NCBI GenBank assembly: GCA_966211305.1
Contig: CBIHPC010000010.1
Span: 7,443-71,442, forward strand
From: Niastella sp966211305
GTDB taxonomy: Bacteria; Bacteroidota; Bacteroidia; Chitinophagales; Chitinophagaceae
Direction: 5' to 3'
Length of the DNA: 64,000 bases
Positions 9,373 to 18,566 of this stretch are shown here, one piece after another. The translations under genes and the position numbers were made by a program. Every line of letters begins with the position of its first letter. The stretch's first letter is position 1. A model generated the notes under the pieces. The model saw only the letters and a program-made list of their open reading frames with translations. It did not search any database and had not been told where the DNA came from.

Positions 9373-12018
9373 TTACAAAATTTCAACATATCCTTCAGTC
9401 CCGTGCACCCTTATCTGTTGCCCGTCTTTAATCAGCCTGGTGGCGTTCTCCACACCCACAACCGCCGGCAGGCCATATTCACGGGCGATAACGGCGCCGT
9501 GGGTCATTAGTCCGCCCACTTCGGTCACCAGTCCTTTTATCGAAACGAACAGGGGTGTCCAGCTGGGATCGGTAAATGGGGTAACCAGGATATCGCCTTC
9601 TACGAGGTCGGCGTCTTCCATATTCAGGATAACCCGGGCGCGTCCCTCTATAAGCCCTGAAGAAACCGCCAGGCCCACAATGGCATTGGGGGGAATATTG
9701 TCGCGTTTGTATTTACCGGTAATGATCTCGCCATCGGAGGTAATAACCCGCGGCGGGGTCAATTTTTCAAATATTTTGTATTCATCCCTTCGTTTGCCGA
9801 TGAGCTGAAGATCGGCTTTATTTGTGCGGATGGCTTCCTGCAATTCTTCAAAACTGAGATAATAAATATCTTCTTTATCATTCAACACATGAGCCTCAAC
9901 GAGCCGTATCGCTTCTTTAAGTAAAGCCTGCTTGTATACGAAGTAGCGGCTCACAATATCGTATTTCGGATACTCGCGGTAACCGATGAAATTTCTTACC
10001 AGGCCGATCATTTGTTTTGTCTCGCCGGCCTTTTGTTCCCCACCAGGTAATTGTTTCAACCTGGCCAGTAAGTCCTGTTCCTTTTTCAAGGCATCCAGCC
10101 TTCCCTGCTCAAATTTTTGTTTGCTGGCGCCGGGCTGCAGGTTTTTGATGTTACTCAGGATAGCGGGCACAAGCGTAAGCGGTTGCTCGCTCCAACGGCT
10201 CCTTGTTATATCTATCTCCCCGGCACATCGCATTCCATATTTATCGAGAAAAGCGGTAAATGCATCATGTACCTGCTGTCCGCCTTTCATTTGAACCAGC
10301 TTATTCAAAAACTCATCATCCTTTGTCTGTTGCAGATATTTAATTATTTCCGGAAAAGGACGGATCACATCAGCAACATCCAGCAAGGCCATACCCATTT
10401 CAGAAGTGACGTTGTTAGGGACGGACAATGAAATGGTGTCTGCCACGTTCTTTTCACCCAACCACTCATTCATTTTTTCATTGATCCATGCAGAAGCATG
10501 GATGGCGGCCATGATCACACTCAAATTTTTCTTATCAAAAGCAAGTTGTCGCCGTTCCTGCATATTTGCCAATATGCACTCCAGCATATCCAAACCTGAT
10601 TTCGTTTCTATGTTTTGTTTGAAAGCCGATAACGATTCCTCACTACTTGTAATTAGTTCCGCAACAATGCCGGGATCGTCACCTGCTTCAGCGAGAATAT
10701 CCGCGGCCGACATACCCACATGACTTTTGATTTGGGCCAGGTCGCTTTTTTCGTTTGGGTCCGTTTTAATAAAGTCACCGCGTTCTATGATGGTCATAAG
10801 CGCGTCTTTAATAAGCGGATCGGAATGCCCTAAAACCTCCAGTAAATTTTGCCTGCCCGCAGGTGTGGCCAGTCCCATCGTGATATCCACAAACAGCCTT
10901 CCCCCACCCGTTTTAAATATCGGCCGGCCGCCTGTCAACATCCACACGGAGATGCCCAGCGGTTTAATGGCATCGGTCATCATTTGCTGATGGCCTACGG
11001 AGACGTACACGTGATTCCCGCGGTCATTTGCTTCGGGGATGGGAAACAACGTGGTGACCGGCCGGCTTTGAACTATATAAAAAGTATCATCAACCAAACA
11101 CCATTCAATATCCTGCGGCTGGCCGAAATGCGCTTCAATCTTTCTGCCAATGCGTTCCAGCTGCAATATCTGTTCATCGGTAAGTGCCTGCGTGTGCTGC
11201 TGTTCAGGCTTGATCGCTTCTTCTTTTGTACCGCCCTCTTTCAATGCATATATAGCCAGCTTTTTGGCAGCAACCTTTTTTTCGATGACCACACCGTTAC
11301 GCACTTTGTAGTTATCGGCATTCACCAGGCCGGCCACCAGGGCCTCGCCAAGCCCGAAGCTGGCGTCGATGGATACCACCTTTCTATTGCCGCTAACGGG
11401 GTCAGCAGTAAATAAAATACCAGCCGCCTGTGGGAACACCATTTGCTGTACTACTACCGCCAGGCGCACCTTGCGATGATCGAAACCGTTTTGAATGCGA
11501 TAGGTTACGGCACGTTCGGTAAACAGGGAAGCCCAGCATTTGCTGATATGATTAATGATTTCCTGCGTTCCTATTATATTCAGATACGTATCCTGTTGCC
11601 CGGCAAAAGAAGCGGTGGGCAGGTCCTCTGCGGTTGCGCTGCTCCGCACTGCCCAGGCATCATTTTCATTATGTTTAGAAAGAAAGCGGGTGATTGGCGC
11701 TGTTATGTTTTCCGGGATAGCGATTTCTTCTATGGCGTTACGGAGAGCACGGCTAATGCTGCTGATCTTTTCGCGGTCATTTACCTTAAGAGCCGAAAGC
11801 TTATCGAGCAAATCGTTGACTGCTGCCGATCCTTCAATAATAGCGCTGTAGGCTTCGGCAGAGATGCAAAAGCCGTCAGGCACCTGAATGCCTTCAATCC
11901 GGGTAAGCTCGCCGAGGTTGGCGCCCTTCCCTCCTGCCACAGTAAGCATCGACCTATCGATTTCGTGAAAACCCAGGATGCAGGAATTATTTGTCGTTGA
12001 GTTTGTTTGTGGTGTCAT
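9373..12018 (-). CDS. rph: Rifampin phosphotransferase (rifamycin-inactivating, PEP-synthase-like)
   Basis: 881 residues. Order of domains: ATP-grasp N-terminus (~15-330; GGKGANLGEL, AVRSSATAEDLP, QDIEWC), a long central antibiotic-binding region (~350-770) and a C-terminal swivelling phosphohistidine domain with GGLMTHGAVIAREYG (H840). True PEP synthase continues into a C-terminal TIM barrel after the His domain. Here the protein ends 41 residues after the histidine, as in the Rph family. Motifs such as YGMRCAGEIDITRSRWSE and FIGYREYPKY also match my memory of Rph. The known reaction moves the ATP beta-phosphate onto the C21 hydroxyl of rifamycins, releasing AMP and phosphate. The gene overlaps the upstream marR by 32 bp, so it is in the same operon and probably repressed by it. 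Confidence 0.85.
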   Translation of the reverse strand: MTPQTNSTTNNSCILGFHEIDRSMLTVAGGKGANLGELTRIEGIQVPDGFCISAEAYSAIIEGSAAVNDLLDKLSALKVNDREKISSISRALRNAIEEIAIPENITAPITRFLSKHNENDAWAVRSSATAEDLPTASFAGQQDTYLNIIGTQEIINHISKCWASLFTERAVTYRIQNGFDHRKVRLAVVVQQMVFPQAAGILFTADPVSGNRKVVSIDASFGLGEALVAGLVNADNYKVRNGVVIEKKVAAKKLAIYALKEGGTKEEAIKPEQQHTQALTDEQILQLERIGRKIEAHFGQPQDIEWCLVDDTFYIVQSRPVTTLFPIPEANDRGNHVYVSVGHQQMMTDAIKPLGISVWMLTGGRPIFKTGGGRLFVDITMGLATPAGRQNLLEVLGHSDPLIKDALMTIIERGDFIKTDPNEKSDLAQIKSHVGMSAADILAEAGDDPGIVAELITSSEESLSAFKQNIETKSGLDMLECILANMQERRQLAFDKKNLSVIMAAIHASAWINEKMNEWLGEKNVADTISLSVPNNVTSEMGMALLDVADVIRPFPEIIKYLQQTKDDEFLNKLVQMKGGQQVHDAFTAFLDKYGMRCAGEIDITRSRWSEQPLTLVPAILSNIKNLQPGASKQKFEQGRLDALKKEQDLLARLKQLPGGEQKAGETKQMIGLVRNFIGYREYPKYDIVSRYFVYKQALLKEAIRLVEAHVLNDKEDIYYLSFEELQEAIRTNKADLQLIGKRRDEYKIFEKLTPPRVITSDGEIITGKYKRDNIPPNAIVGLAVSSGLIEGRARVILNMEDADLVEGDILVTPFTDPSWTPLFVSIKGLVTEVGGLMTHGAVIAREYGLPAVVGVENATRLIKDGQQIRVHGTEGYVEIL

Positions 12019-12439
12019 TCATTATTTCAATTGCTTTTAAGAAATAGGTTTCAATGACCTTGAGTTCTTTGTCGGAAAATGAACCGATCAGTTTTTCCGA
12101 CTTGCTGCGGAACTCTTTATACAGGGGCTGCAGCAGCGCCATAATATTCTTTGTGTTGGGAACGATGATCACCTTTCGGCGGTCGTCTTCGGCATACTGC
12201 CGTTTCACCAGTTTTTTCTTTTCGAACCGGTCAATTAAACCGGTAACGGCGCCGGTGGTCAAGCCGGTTAAAACAGCCAGCTCCCCGGCGGTCATTTGAC
12301 CTTTTTGCATTATGAAACCCAGGTATTTATGGTCGGTACCGGGAAGGCCGGCCTCGCGGGCAACGGTTTCATGCATTCGAATGGAAGCGTAGGCATATTG
12401 CTGACTGAGCCTTCTGATTCTGGTTACGTCGTTCTCCAT
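11987..12439 (-). CDS. MarR-family transcriptional regulator
   Basis: 150 residues with the MarR winged helix-turn-helix (MTAGELAVLTGLTTGAVTGL; wing AEDDRRK) framed by N- and C-terminal dimerisation helices. It is the first gene of a two-gene operon with rph; the rph start lies inside its 3' end. The promoter region just upstream contains an inverted repeat overlapping the -7 element (see 12460-12478), so autorepression and derepression by a small ligand, perhaps a rifamycin or other aromatic, is the simplest model. The ligand is an inference. Confidence 0.9.
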   Translation of the reverse strand: MENDVTRIRRLSQQYAYASIRMHETVAREAGLPGTDHKYLGFIMQKGQMTAGELAVLTGLTTGAVTGLIDRFEKKKLVKRQYAEDDRRKVIIVPNTKNIMALLQPLYKEFRSKSEKLIGSFSDKELKVIETYFLKAIEIMNDTTNKLNDK

Positions 12440-12459
12440 TTAATATCTTATTTGATAAT

Positions 12460-12478
12460 TATCTTAGTGACAAAGATA
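12460..12478 (-). promoter_or_regulatory. MarR-type operator overlapping the marR-rph promoter
   Basis: TATCTT (12460-12465), seven bases, AAGATA (12473-12478). A second copy of the left half occurs in AATATCTT at 12442-12449, which is also the exact complement of AAGATATT at 12473-12480. On the minus strand TATCTTTG (12478-12471) matches the Bacteroidota -7 element TAnnTTTG, with TTTG (12504-12501) 22 bases upstream as the -33 element. The operator therefore covers the -7 box. Confidence 0.6.
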
Positions 12479-12554
12479 TTTAAATTTAATGAACACTGCG
12501 CAAAAAGATCAGCAGATTTCATCGATTGTTTAAAGGATTGGGCCGAAGTTGTTT

Positions 12555-12755
12555 AGATGCACTTAAGACTTAAGTTGGTAACTATGATGCATTTTGATCT
12601 AACTATGAGCTATTGGTAACTAACTATCTGGCTTATGTAGCCAACTTTGAGGCAATGTTGTGCAACTATGCTGCAGAGATCTGTAACAATAGAGGTTCGC
12701 TGTAAAACATCGGTGACAAAGTTGAACTAATAGAACCAAAGTCAGCTATTGATGA
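12555..12755 (+). repeat. Degenerate array of TAACTATG-like motifs with 21-bp period
   Basis: TAACTATG at 12579 and 12600, TAACTATC at 12621, CAACTTTG at 12642, CAACTATG at 12663, TAACAATA at 12684 and GAACTAAT at 12724 keep 21-bp register (12703 is degenerate). The same core at 20-21 bp spacing recurs at 22.27-22.55 kb. Phased 20-22 bp motifs are typical of transposase-binding ends (IS21- or Tn7-like), but no transposase is present here. Confidence 0.5.
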
Positions 12756-12828
12756 GTCATACTTACCCGTTTGCATGAGAAATTAAAAAGAATGGGAAAC
12801 CTGATGCAGGGCGGTTGGGAGACATCCC

Positions 12829-12954
12829 ATGGAAATAATAGCCGCTGTTTTCAGCCCTGCTGCCTGGGCCGAAACGGCCGAACCACAAAAGCTGCAGAAA
12901 TTAGAACCCGATGAGTTGTTTATACGAAAGGGATTATTGGGTGTGGCTGTTTGA
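12829..12954 (+). CDS. Possible small ORF, 41 residues
   Basis: An ATG frame reads MEIIAAVFSPAAWAE... and ends FIRKGLLGVAV. The Ala/Val-rich start and charged middle look protein-like, but it has no clear ribosome site or homolog that I recognise and lies between the phased array and the tRNA leader. It may be a remnant. The overlapping minus-strand frame is a tRNA shadow and was not accepted. Confidence 0.2.
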   Translation: MEIIAAVFSPAAWAETAEPQKLQKLEPDELFIRKGLLGVAV

Positions 12955-13056
12955 TAACATAAAACGGAGCGATCCGCCATCCAGCCCGGGCTGGATAGGT
13001 AACAGCCTGAATTGAAGCGATTAGCAGCATTTTTCTTACAAATATTTCTCATTTTT

Positions 13057-13087
13057 TTTGGCCAATTAATTTTTCCGGTTATCTTTG
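13057..13087 (+). promoter_or_regulatory. Promoter of tRNA-Leu
   Basis: TTTG (13057-13060), 19 bases, TATCTTTG (13080-13087). This is an exact fit to the Bacteroidota primary sigma consensus TTTG / TAnnTTTG. Transcription should start about 13094, giving an ~84-nt leader before the tRNA. Confidence 0.7.
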
Positions 13088-13177
13088 CAACCCGATTTGA
13101 AAAATACATCGCTGAAAATGAGGCGACAAGAGTCGGAAACAAACAAGTTCTTACAGTTTTTAAGATAGATCTGAAAT

Positions 13178-13264
13178 GCCCAGGTGGCGAAATTGGTAGA
13201 CGCACTGTGTTCAGGTCGCAGCGCTCGCAAGGGTGTGCTGGTTCGAATCCAGTCCTGGGCACCA
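13178..13264 (+). tRNA. tRNA-Leu (anticodon CAG)
   Basis: Acceptor arm GCCCAGG...CCTGGGC, D-arm GCG...CGC, anticodon stem CTGTG/CGCAG with loop TTCAGGT (anticodon CAG at 13212-13214), long class II variable arm and T-arm GGTTCGAATCC; CCA is encoded (13262-13264). It reads CUG codons. A strong terminator follows. The AT-rich accessory block starts directly downstream, as is common for tRNA-flanked islands. Confidence 0.95.
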
Positions 13265-13267
13265 TTT

Positions 13268-13301
13268 AGCCCTGTAAGTCATTGATTTACAGGGCTTTTT
13301 T
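13268..13301 (+). terminator. Terminator of tRNA-Leu
   Basis: AGCCCTGTAA (13268-13277) pairs perfectly with TTACAGGGCT (13287-13296), followed by a run of T. Confidence 0.9.
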
Positions 13302-13587
13302 ATTTTGAATCAATTTTTCCTTTCGCGATGTAGAGAGTTTCTGTGTTATATCTGCCCCGGTACCGCTGCTGATTGAAGATACAAAAACTAATTGTTTATT
13401 CTGTTGTCTGGATGGCGTTATTAGTCTGACGAAACTAAAGCTGATTAGCGAACAAAAAGCTAAGAATATATTGGTCGCCCCGCCATTGCCACTCATCAGT
13501 AGTAAAGCCTGTAAGCCCCCGGGGAATAACAGGTCCAACTGCATTTAGATAGGCTGTAGCTTTACGCTCTTGAAAATATTGGTAATT

Positions 13588-13686
13588 ATGGAACAGAACC
13601 ATCAGACGTCTGAGGTAGGCGGAAAAATACGCCGGTCAAAATACCAGGCTATGGATTGCTTGCATGAGTATGGCATACAACGTTAA
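13588..13686 (+). CDS. Possible small ORF, 32 residues
   Basis: The frame reads MEQNHQTSEVGGKIRRSK... to YGIQR. It could be the N-terminal stump of a longer gene. The remaining part of 13302-13704 shows no other convincing gene. Confidence 0.2.
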   Translation: MEQNHQTSEVGGKIRRSKYQAMDCLHEYGIQR

Positions 13687-13704
13687 GGTTGCCAGAAGTA
13701 CACT

Positions 13705-15177
13705 TCACCTGATGCCATTATCCTTTAGTAATTTATTGAACTCTTTTCCTCCCCAATCCTTTCTCAAGTCTGGGTTTAACTTAGCAACCTCTAATATTCG
13801 TCTGTTGATTTCTTTGTCTTTCAAGGCAATCAACACTTCTGTCGCTTTTAAATAAACATGTGGATTATCTTCCATTTTAAGTCTGTCAAAAAGTGAAGAT
13901 ATAAAAGAAGTGTCCTTTATTTTTAAAGCTTTGTCTGCAAATGTTGGAAACTGATGAACATTAATCTCTCTTATATTTTTGTTGATGAGTTCAATAGCAT
14001 AAGGTCTGTCACTAACTAAAACCGTGTCAAGCATAATGTCTAAAAGGTTTGTTGATGTTTCTTCTTCTTCATTATAACTTCCAGTGTTGAGATAATAAAA
14101 ATCGTCTGCGTCTTGAATTGTCTTTTTTGTTAGTTGAAATGCTTTTTCAGGGTTTCTCGGGTAAAGTAGGTTGAAGACTTTTGTATTTATCTTTTTCTCA
14201 TTTTCCCACATTGTCCAAAGAAGTTCGTCATAAATTGGAGTATAGAATTCTTGTACTGCTCCGAAAATAAAGTTTATGTGATATTGCCTTATATTTTCGT
14301 GTTTTGTTTGTGTGAGTGGCACTTTTAAAAGCTGAAGTGCTGTGTCATTTTTAAAGCTGGCGATAGCTTTATATAGCTCTCTCCATTCAGTACTGCAGGC
14401 TTCTTTGTCAATTGCCTCATACAAAGACTTTTTCAATAAAGGCAGAAAAGCGTTGTCGGAAAATTCACTAATCGCTTTGTATGTAAAGAAAAGTTGGTCG
14501 TAACGTTCCCCTTTTAATTTGTTACTTAGGATTAGCGGTATATCCTGTTCTCTTTTGAACTTAGCTAATGTTACCAACGCTGACTGATTATTTTCTCTCA
14601 ATACAAGTTCTCTAACTCTTTGATAAAATGTATCATTTAGTTTGGCTCTGTTTATTGCATTTTCCTTTGCGTACAATTTATTTGGAGTATAAATAAGAAC
14701 GCTGTCTAAGTAATTATATTCGTCAGGAGTAAGTTTTTTTGAGTTCGAGTCAACATACTGGGGAGTAACAAGGTCAATAAAAAAATCTCCCACTTTTTCA
14801 CCACTTACAATACATCCAAACACTGTACTTACATTTTCTTCGTCAGTAATATGTCTAATAATTATTGGAAGCAGATTGGTAGAAGTGTCACAGGTCAATG
14901 CCCAAAAAGAATAGCAACGAACTACACCGTTTGGATGGTTAGTTAGCTCTTGGAGCTCACCATTTGTCGCTACTTTTTGTAATTCGGTAAAGTTGTCAAA
15001 TTGTTTAGGTCGAACGCCACCGTTGCCAACAGCTCTACCCATCAGCATATTTTCCTTTTCAATTTTCGCAACAATTTGTTTTGTCTGACTGGAAATCTTT
15101 GTCTTGTCAAACTGAAATCCCTGTCCATAACAGTTAAGGGTCAAAGTCAGAATGATTATGGTAACGAGATGTTTCAT
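13705..15177 (-). CDS. Secreted helical-repeat (HEAT-like) hypothetical protein
   Basis: 490 residues starting MKHLVTIIILTLTLNCYGQ, a signal peptide; an upstream in-frame Met adds 11 unlikely residues. The mature part is a series of ~30-40-residue helical pairs (LVTLAKFKREQDIPLILSNK, AISEFSDNAFLPLLKKSL, EVLIALKDKEINRRILEVAK), consistent with HEAT/armadillo-like repeats. No catalytic motif was seen. The coding sequence is visibly more AT-rich than the flanking core genes and opens the accessory block after the tRNA. Function unknown. Confidence 0.75.
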   Translation of the reverse strand: MKHLVTIIILTLTLNCYGQGFQFDKTKISSQTKQIVAKIEKENMLMGRAVGNGGVRPKQFDNFTELQKVATNGELQELTNHPNGVVRCYSFWALTCDTSTNLLPIIIRHITDEENVSTVFGCIVSGEKVGDFFIDLVTPQYVDSNSKKLTPDEYNYLDSVLIYTPNKLYAKENAINRAKLNDTFYQRVRELVLRENNQSALVTLAKFKREQDIPLILSNKLKGERYDQLFFTYKAISEFSDNAFLPLLKKSLYEAIDKEACSTEWRELYKAIASFKNDTALQLLKVPLTQTKHENIRQYHINFIFGAVQEFYTPIYDELLWTMWENEKKINTKVFNLLYPRNPEKAFQLTKKTIQDADDFYYLNTGSYNEEEETSTNLLDIMLDTVLVSDRPYAIELINKNIREINVHQFPTFADKALKIKDTSFISSLFDRLKMEDNPHVYLKATEVLIALKDKEINRRILEVAKLNPDLRKDWGGKEFNKLLKDNGIR

Positions 15178-15195
15178 TTGTATTTCTGTCAACAC

Positions 15196-15225
15196 ATAAA
15201 TATAAGCCATAAACCGGCTTTGGTC
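15196..15225. repeat. 30-bp interspersed repeat, copy 1
   Basis: The segment containing AAGCCATAAACCGGCTTT aligns with 18205-18234 at about 23 of 30 positions. Both copies lie 5' of the start of a minus-strand gene. The remaining sequence up to 15447 has no gene that can be supported. Confidence 0.4.
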
Positions 15226-15447
15226 TCAAAAATCAAATCCAGCATAATTATTTTTATCTCTTTGCCCGCCACTTCCGGCATAGCTGAGAAGGCAAATAAG
15301 GCGCGGTTGCCCCGGCCTGTACTTTGAATCTCGAAGTTATTAACCGGCTGTAGCTGAAATTATTACATTCAATTCGTTTTGACTATTAACGGTTTAAGCG
15401 TGAAAATAAACATCAAATCTTCGATAATTCTCTTAAGTGGGGCACCC

Positions 15448-15493
15448 AAACTAAAACGGCTTTAAGTCGTTGGACTTGAAGCCTTTTTAGTTT
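15448..15493. terminator. Large hairpin, probable bidirectional terminator; also an interspersed repeat
   Basis: Arms 15448-15468 (AAACTAAAACGGC...AAGTC) and 15473-15493 (GACTTGAAGCC...TTAGTTT) pair at 19 of 21 positions around GTTG. Its core AAGTCGTTGGACTT recurs at 20667-20680 inside another gene end. It lies downstream of the permease at 15616. Confidence 0.6.
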
Positions 15494-15615
15494 AGAGTAA
15501 TTTCTCTTTTATCAACTAGAAATATTCAGTGATTGTAAAAGAGTAGTTTGGGTGGTTCGATTCCTGACGCCGGGCATAGCAGAAAACCAAATGTTGGTGG
15601 TAGTTTTTCTCCTAA

Positions 15616-18009
15616 TTATTCCGTTCTCAAACTCTTTACAGGATTTGCAAGTGCTGCTTTTATTGTTTGAGTGCTTAATGTAACAATTGCAATCAACAAC
15701 ATGGCAAATCCACATGCAGCAAAAATCCACCAGCTAATGCTGGTTCGATAGGCAAAATCCTGCAGCCATTTATTCATTGCCCAGTAAGCCAGCGGCGTTG
15801 CGATTACAGTTGCCACAATTACCAATTTCAAAAAATCTTTACTGATCAATTGTACAACGCTGCCGACACTTGCACCCAGCACTTTTCTGATGCCAATTTC
15901 CTTGGTCTTTATCTGTGCTGTATAAGTGGCTAATCCAAATAAACCCAGGCAGGAAATAAAAATGGCGATGGCTGCAAAAGTTGTAAACAAAGTGCCTGCA
16001 CGCTGTTGGGATTGGTAATGCGATTCAAATGTCTTATCAAGAAAATTATAAGAGAAAGGTGCGTTGTTTGCATATTTTTTATACTGCTGTTCTACGGCTT
16101 TGATGGATGCCTGAGCACCTGCTCCGGTTGTTCGTACATATAAAGTGTTCTTTAATCCAGACGTTCTTATTAATAAAGGAGCAATAGGATCTTTCAACGA
16201 TTTAAAATTAAAATCTTTTATTACACCTACTATTTCTCCATCGGCTTTCCCGTAGCCAATTTTTGTGCCGACATAGGGAGGTTTTAAACCCATAGCTTTT
16301 ACTGCCGTTTCATTCAAAATATATCTATTATCATCAGAAGACGTTCCCGTAAAATTTGTTCCTGCAATAAGCTGGTACTTCATCGTAGGTATAAAATTTT
16401 TATCAGCCTGTACACGCCAAACTATAAATGGAACATCATCTGTTTTTCCATCCCAAATAATATCTCCTGAAATCTCTGTTACATTTGTAATGTCTGCCGC
16501 GCTGCTAAACGAAACATTTAATATGCTCTTTTGCAATTGCAATTCATTTTCTATAGCGTCAGCACTTTTCGCCGCTTCTTTGGGAAATGAAACCGTAAAA
16601 ACATAGTTCTTATCGTAGCCCAAATCTTTATTTACTATATATGCCATTTGTTTTCCCATTACAATTGTACTAACTAACAATATGAACGAGATTACAAATT
16701 GAAGAACGACTAATGATTTTCTAAATGAAGACGTTTTAATACCCAAAATATTTTTATCGCGTATGGTGCCTAAAGGATTGAAAGATGATAATAACAGTGC
16801 GGGATAAATGCCTGAAATTAGTATTGTTCCTAAAAGTGCGAAAAACAATATTTTTAACATAGAAAAATCGGATAGGGAAAGAACTAATTGTTCGCCTGTA
16901 ATTCTATCATACAGCGGCTTCAATAAAGTGATTAAAACAATTGCAATAAAAACAGCAAACCCGAATGTCAATACTGTCTCAGTAATGAATTGCAAAAACA
17001 ACTGCCTTCTTTTTGCTCCAATGATTTTTTTTATACTTACTTCTTTACTTCTTACAAGTGCACGAGCCGTAGAAAGGTTTACATAGTTAATACTTGCTAT
17101 GATCAATATTAATACTGCAACAAGCAACATTATTCTTACCTTTTTTAATGCAGAATTGTCGCCATCAATTCCTGTAAGATGAAGGTCTCCTAAGTTCTGC
17201 AATTGAAAAGTTGTCGCAGCCTGACCATTGTCTGTTGCATTAAATAAATGTGTAAGTTTTGTTTCAATACCCTGAATATTAGCATTTGGATTTATCAGAA
17301 GAAATGTTCTGAAACTATAATCGTTTATATCTTCATCAATTGTTTTCCAACCATGATTGCCGCCATGAGCTGTGAATTGCTGAGCATAATAATCTACCGG
17401 AAAAATAGCGTCGTATTGCAGAGAAGAATTATGAGGAAAGTCGTGCAAAACGGCTGTTACCGTGAAACTGTTTTTATCAAACCGCACAATTTTGCCAACG
17501 ACGTCATCTGTACCAAATAATTTTTTGGCTGTTGAATGTGTAAGTGCAACAGAATGCGCATTCGGCAAAAAGGTATTAAGGTTACCATGCAACAATTTGT
17601 AGTTGAAGAAGCTTAAAAAATTACTGTCGGCATAAAGAATATTGTTATTGTCGAATACTTTTGTAAGATCGATATTGGACAATACTTTATCAGACAGTGT
17701 TGGATTTTCATCATCACTTACTAATCTTAAAACGGAAATTACATCCGGAATTTGTTTTGCCATTATAGATAATGGTGCGGGTGCCCCTTGCCAGGCAAGT
17801 GATTTTTCTTCTAACGTAATGTGCGAATTTACCTGGTAGATATTTTTATACAGATGGTTATATTTATCGTAGCTGAGTTCATTCTGCACCCAAAGCAGCA
17901 ACATAAATCCTGTAGCCAATCCTACAGCCAAGCCGCCTATGTTCAGGATACTGTAAAATTTGTTGGCTTTCAAATTGCGCCATGACGTTTTGAAATAATT
18001 TTTCAACAT
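15616..18009 (-). CDS. MacB-type ABC transporter permease (MacB_PCD-FtsX-FtsX)
   Basis: 797 residues beginning MLKNYFKTSWRNLKANKFYSILNIGGLAVGLA, the hallmark start of the large Bacteroidota permeases. It has a periplasmic core domain after the first helix (~50-280), three helices with an FtsX domain (~290-420), a second helix and periplasmic domain (~430-670) and a closing FtsX domain containing LGASVGSVVQLISKDF. No ATPase gene is adjacent. In this phylum such orphan permeases are common and are thought to couple to a LolD/MacB-like ATPase elsewhere. Substrate unknown; likely a peptide, lipid or antibiotic exported or sensed across the inner membrane. Confidence 0.9.
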   Translation of the reverse strand: MLKNYFKTSWRNLKANKFYSILNIGGLAVGLATGFMLLLWVQNELSYDKYNHLYKNIYQVNSHITLEEKSLAWQGAPAPLSIMAKQIPDVISVLRLVSDDENPTLSDKVLSNIDLTKVFDNNNILYADSNFLSFFNYKLLHGNLNTFLPNAHSVALTHSTAKKLFGTDDVVGKIVRFDKNSFTVTAVLHDFPHNSSLQYDAIFPVDYYAQQFTAHGGNHGWKTIDEDINDYSFRTFLLINPNANIQGIETKLTHLFNATDNGQAATTFQLQNLGDLHLTGIDGDNSALKKVRIMLLVAVLILIIASINYVNLSTARALVRSKEVSIKKIIGAKRRQLFLQFITETVLTFGFAVFIAIVLITLLKPLYDRITGEQLVLSLSDFSMLKILFFALLGTILISGIYPALLLSSFNPLGTIRDKNILGIKTSSFRKSLVVLQFVISFILLVSTIVMGKQMAYIVNKDLGYDKNYVFTVSFPKEAAKSADAIENELQLQKSILNVSFSSAADITNVTEISGDIIWDGKTDDVPFIVWRVQADKNFIPTMKYQLIAGTNFTGTSSDDNRYILNETAVKAMGLKPPYVGTKIGYGKADGEIVGVIKDFNFKSLKDPIAPLLIRTSGLKNTLYVRTTGAGAQASIKAVEQQYKKYANNAPFSYNFLDKTFESHYQSQQRAGTLFTTFAAIAIFISCLGLFGLATYTAQIKTKEIGIRKVLGASVGSVVQLISKDFLKLVIVATVIATPLAYWAMNKWLQDFAYRTSISWWIFAACGFAMLLIAIVTLSTQTIKAALANPVKSLRTE

Positions 18010-18566
18010 TTAAAACGATTTGATAATTACCGGACACTAATCTAATGCAATTGATCCATAATCTTGGTAACCTAACTAAATTATCAAGTAAGTGATTTAC
18101 AGTTGGTGTATGCTTTTGATATGGAACTTCCTGATTTTAATACAACTAGATTGAAATAAATTTGAAGTTGTCAGGTTGTGTCCAAATAAAATTGCCACCA
18201 ACACTTTAATATATGCCGTTAACCGGCTTTCGCCCAAAAAATAAGTATTGAAAATGAAAGGACTAGTATTCGCTTTTAAAATTGTTACGGCGCAAATACA
18301 AACAAATCGTATTTACCAGCCCTTTGTTACAAACTGGAATCCACTATTGAGCCATAACATCAAAATGAATATTCCTTCGCTCATGCGATCCGGAGATGAT
18401 TTTTTATACCTGTCGTTCCTCGCCTTTACGACAGTCTAAGAATATTAGACAAAGAAATCCCGGAAGGATATACCCTGACAAAAAAGAACAATTGTATCTC
18501 AATACAGGCTTGTACATCTTATGGCAACCCAGAACTTATTTGATGATGCCATACAAGGCTGGTTAA
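18010..18566. other. AT-rich intergenic region with one repeat copy
   Basis: A 557-bp region. It contains the second copy of the 30-bp repeat (18205-18234, core GCCGTTAACCGGCTTT) and many short stop-rich frames. A 63-codon frame at 18248-18439 has no recognisable features. I see no RNA gene or clear promoter. Confidence 0.4.

Noticed and set aside
10849..12000. Two plus-strand frames of 185-188 codons
   Set aside because: Antisense shadows of rph, whose motifs are complete on the minus strand.
9373..12018. PEP synthase (ppsA) as the name of this gene
   Set aside because: The protein ends 41 residues after the phospho-His domain and lacks the PEP-binding TIM barrel; the order of domains fits Rph.
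12555..12755. CRISPR array
   Set aside because: Repeats are only ~8 conserved bases at 21-bp period with no unique spacers of 30 bases or more and no cas genes.
12783..13265. 160-codon minus-strand frame beginning MVPRTGFEPAHP
   Set aside because: It is the antisense of tRNA-Leu; this N-terminus is a well-known artefact of tRNA genes.
18248..18439. 63-codon plus-strand frame in the accessory block
   Set aside because: No start context, family features or neighbours to support it.
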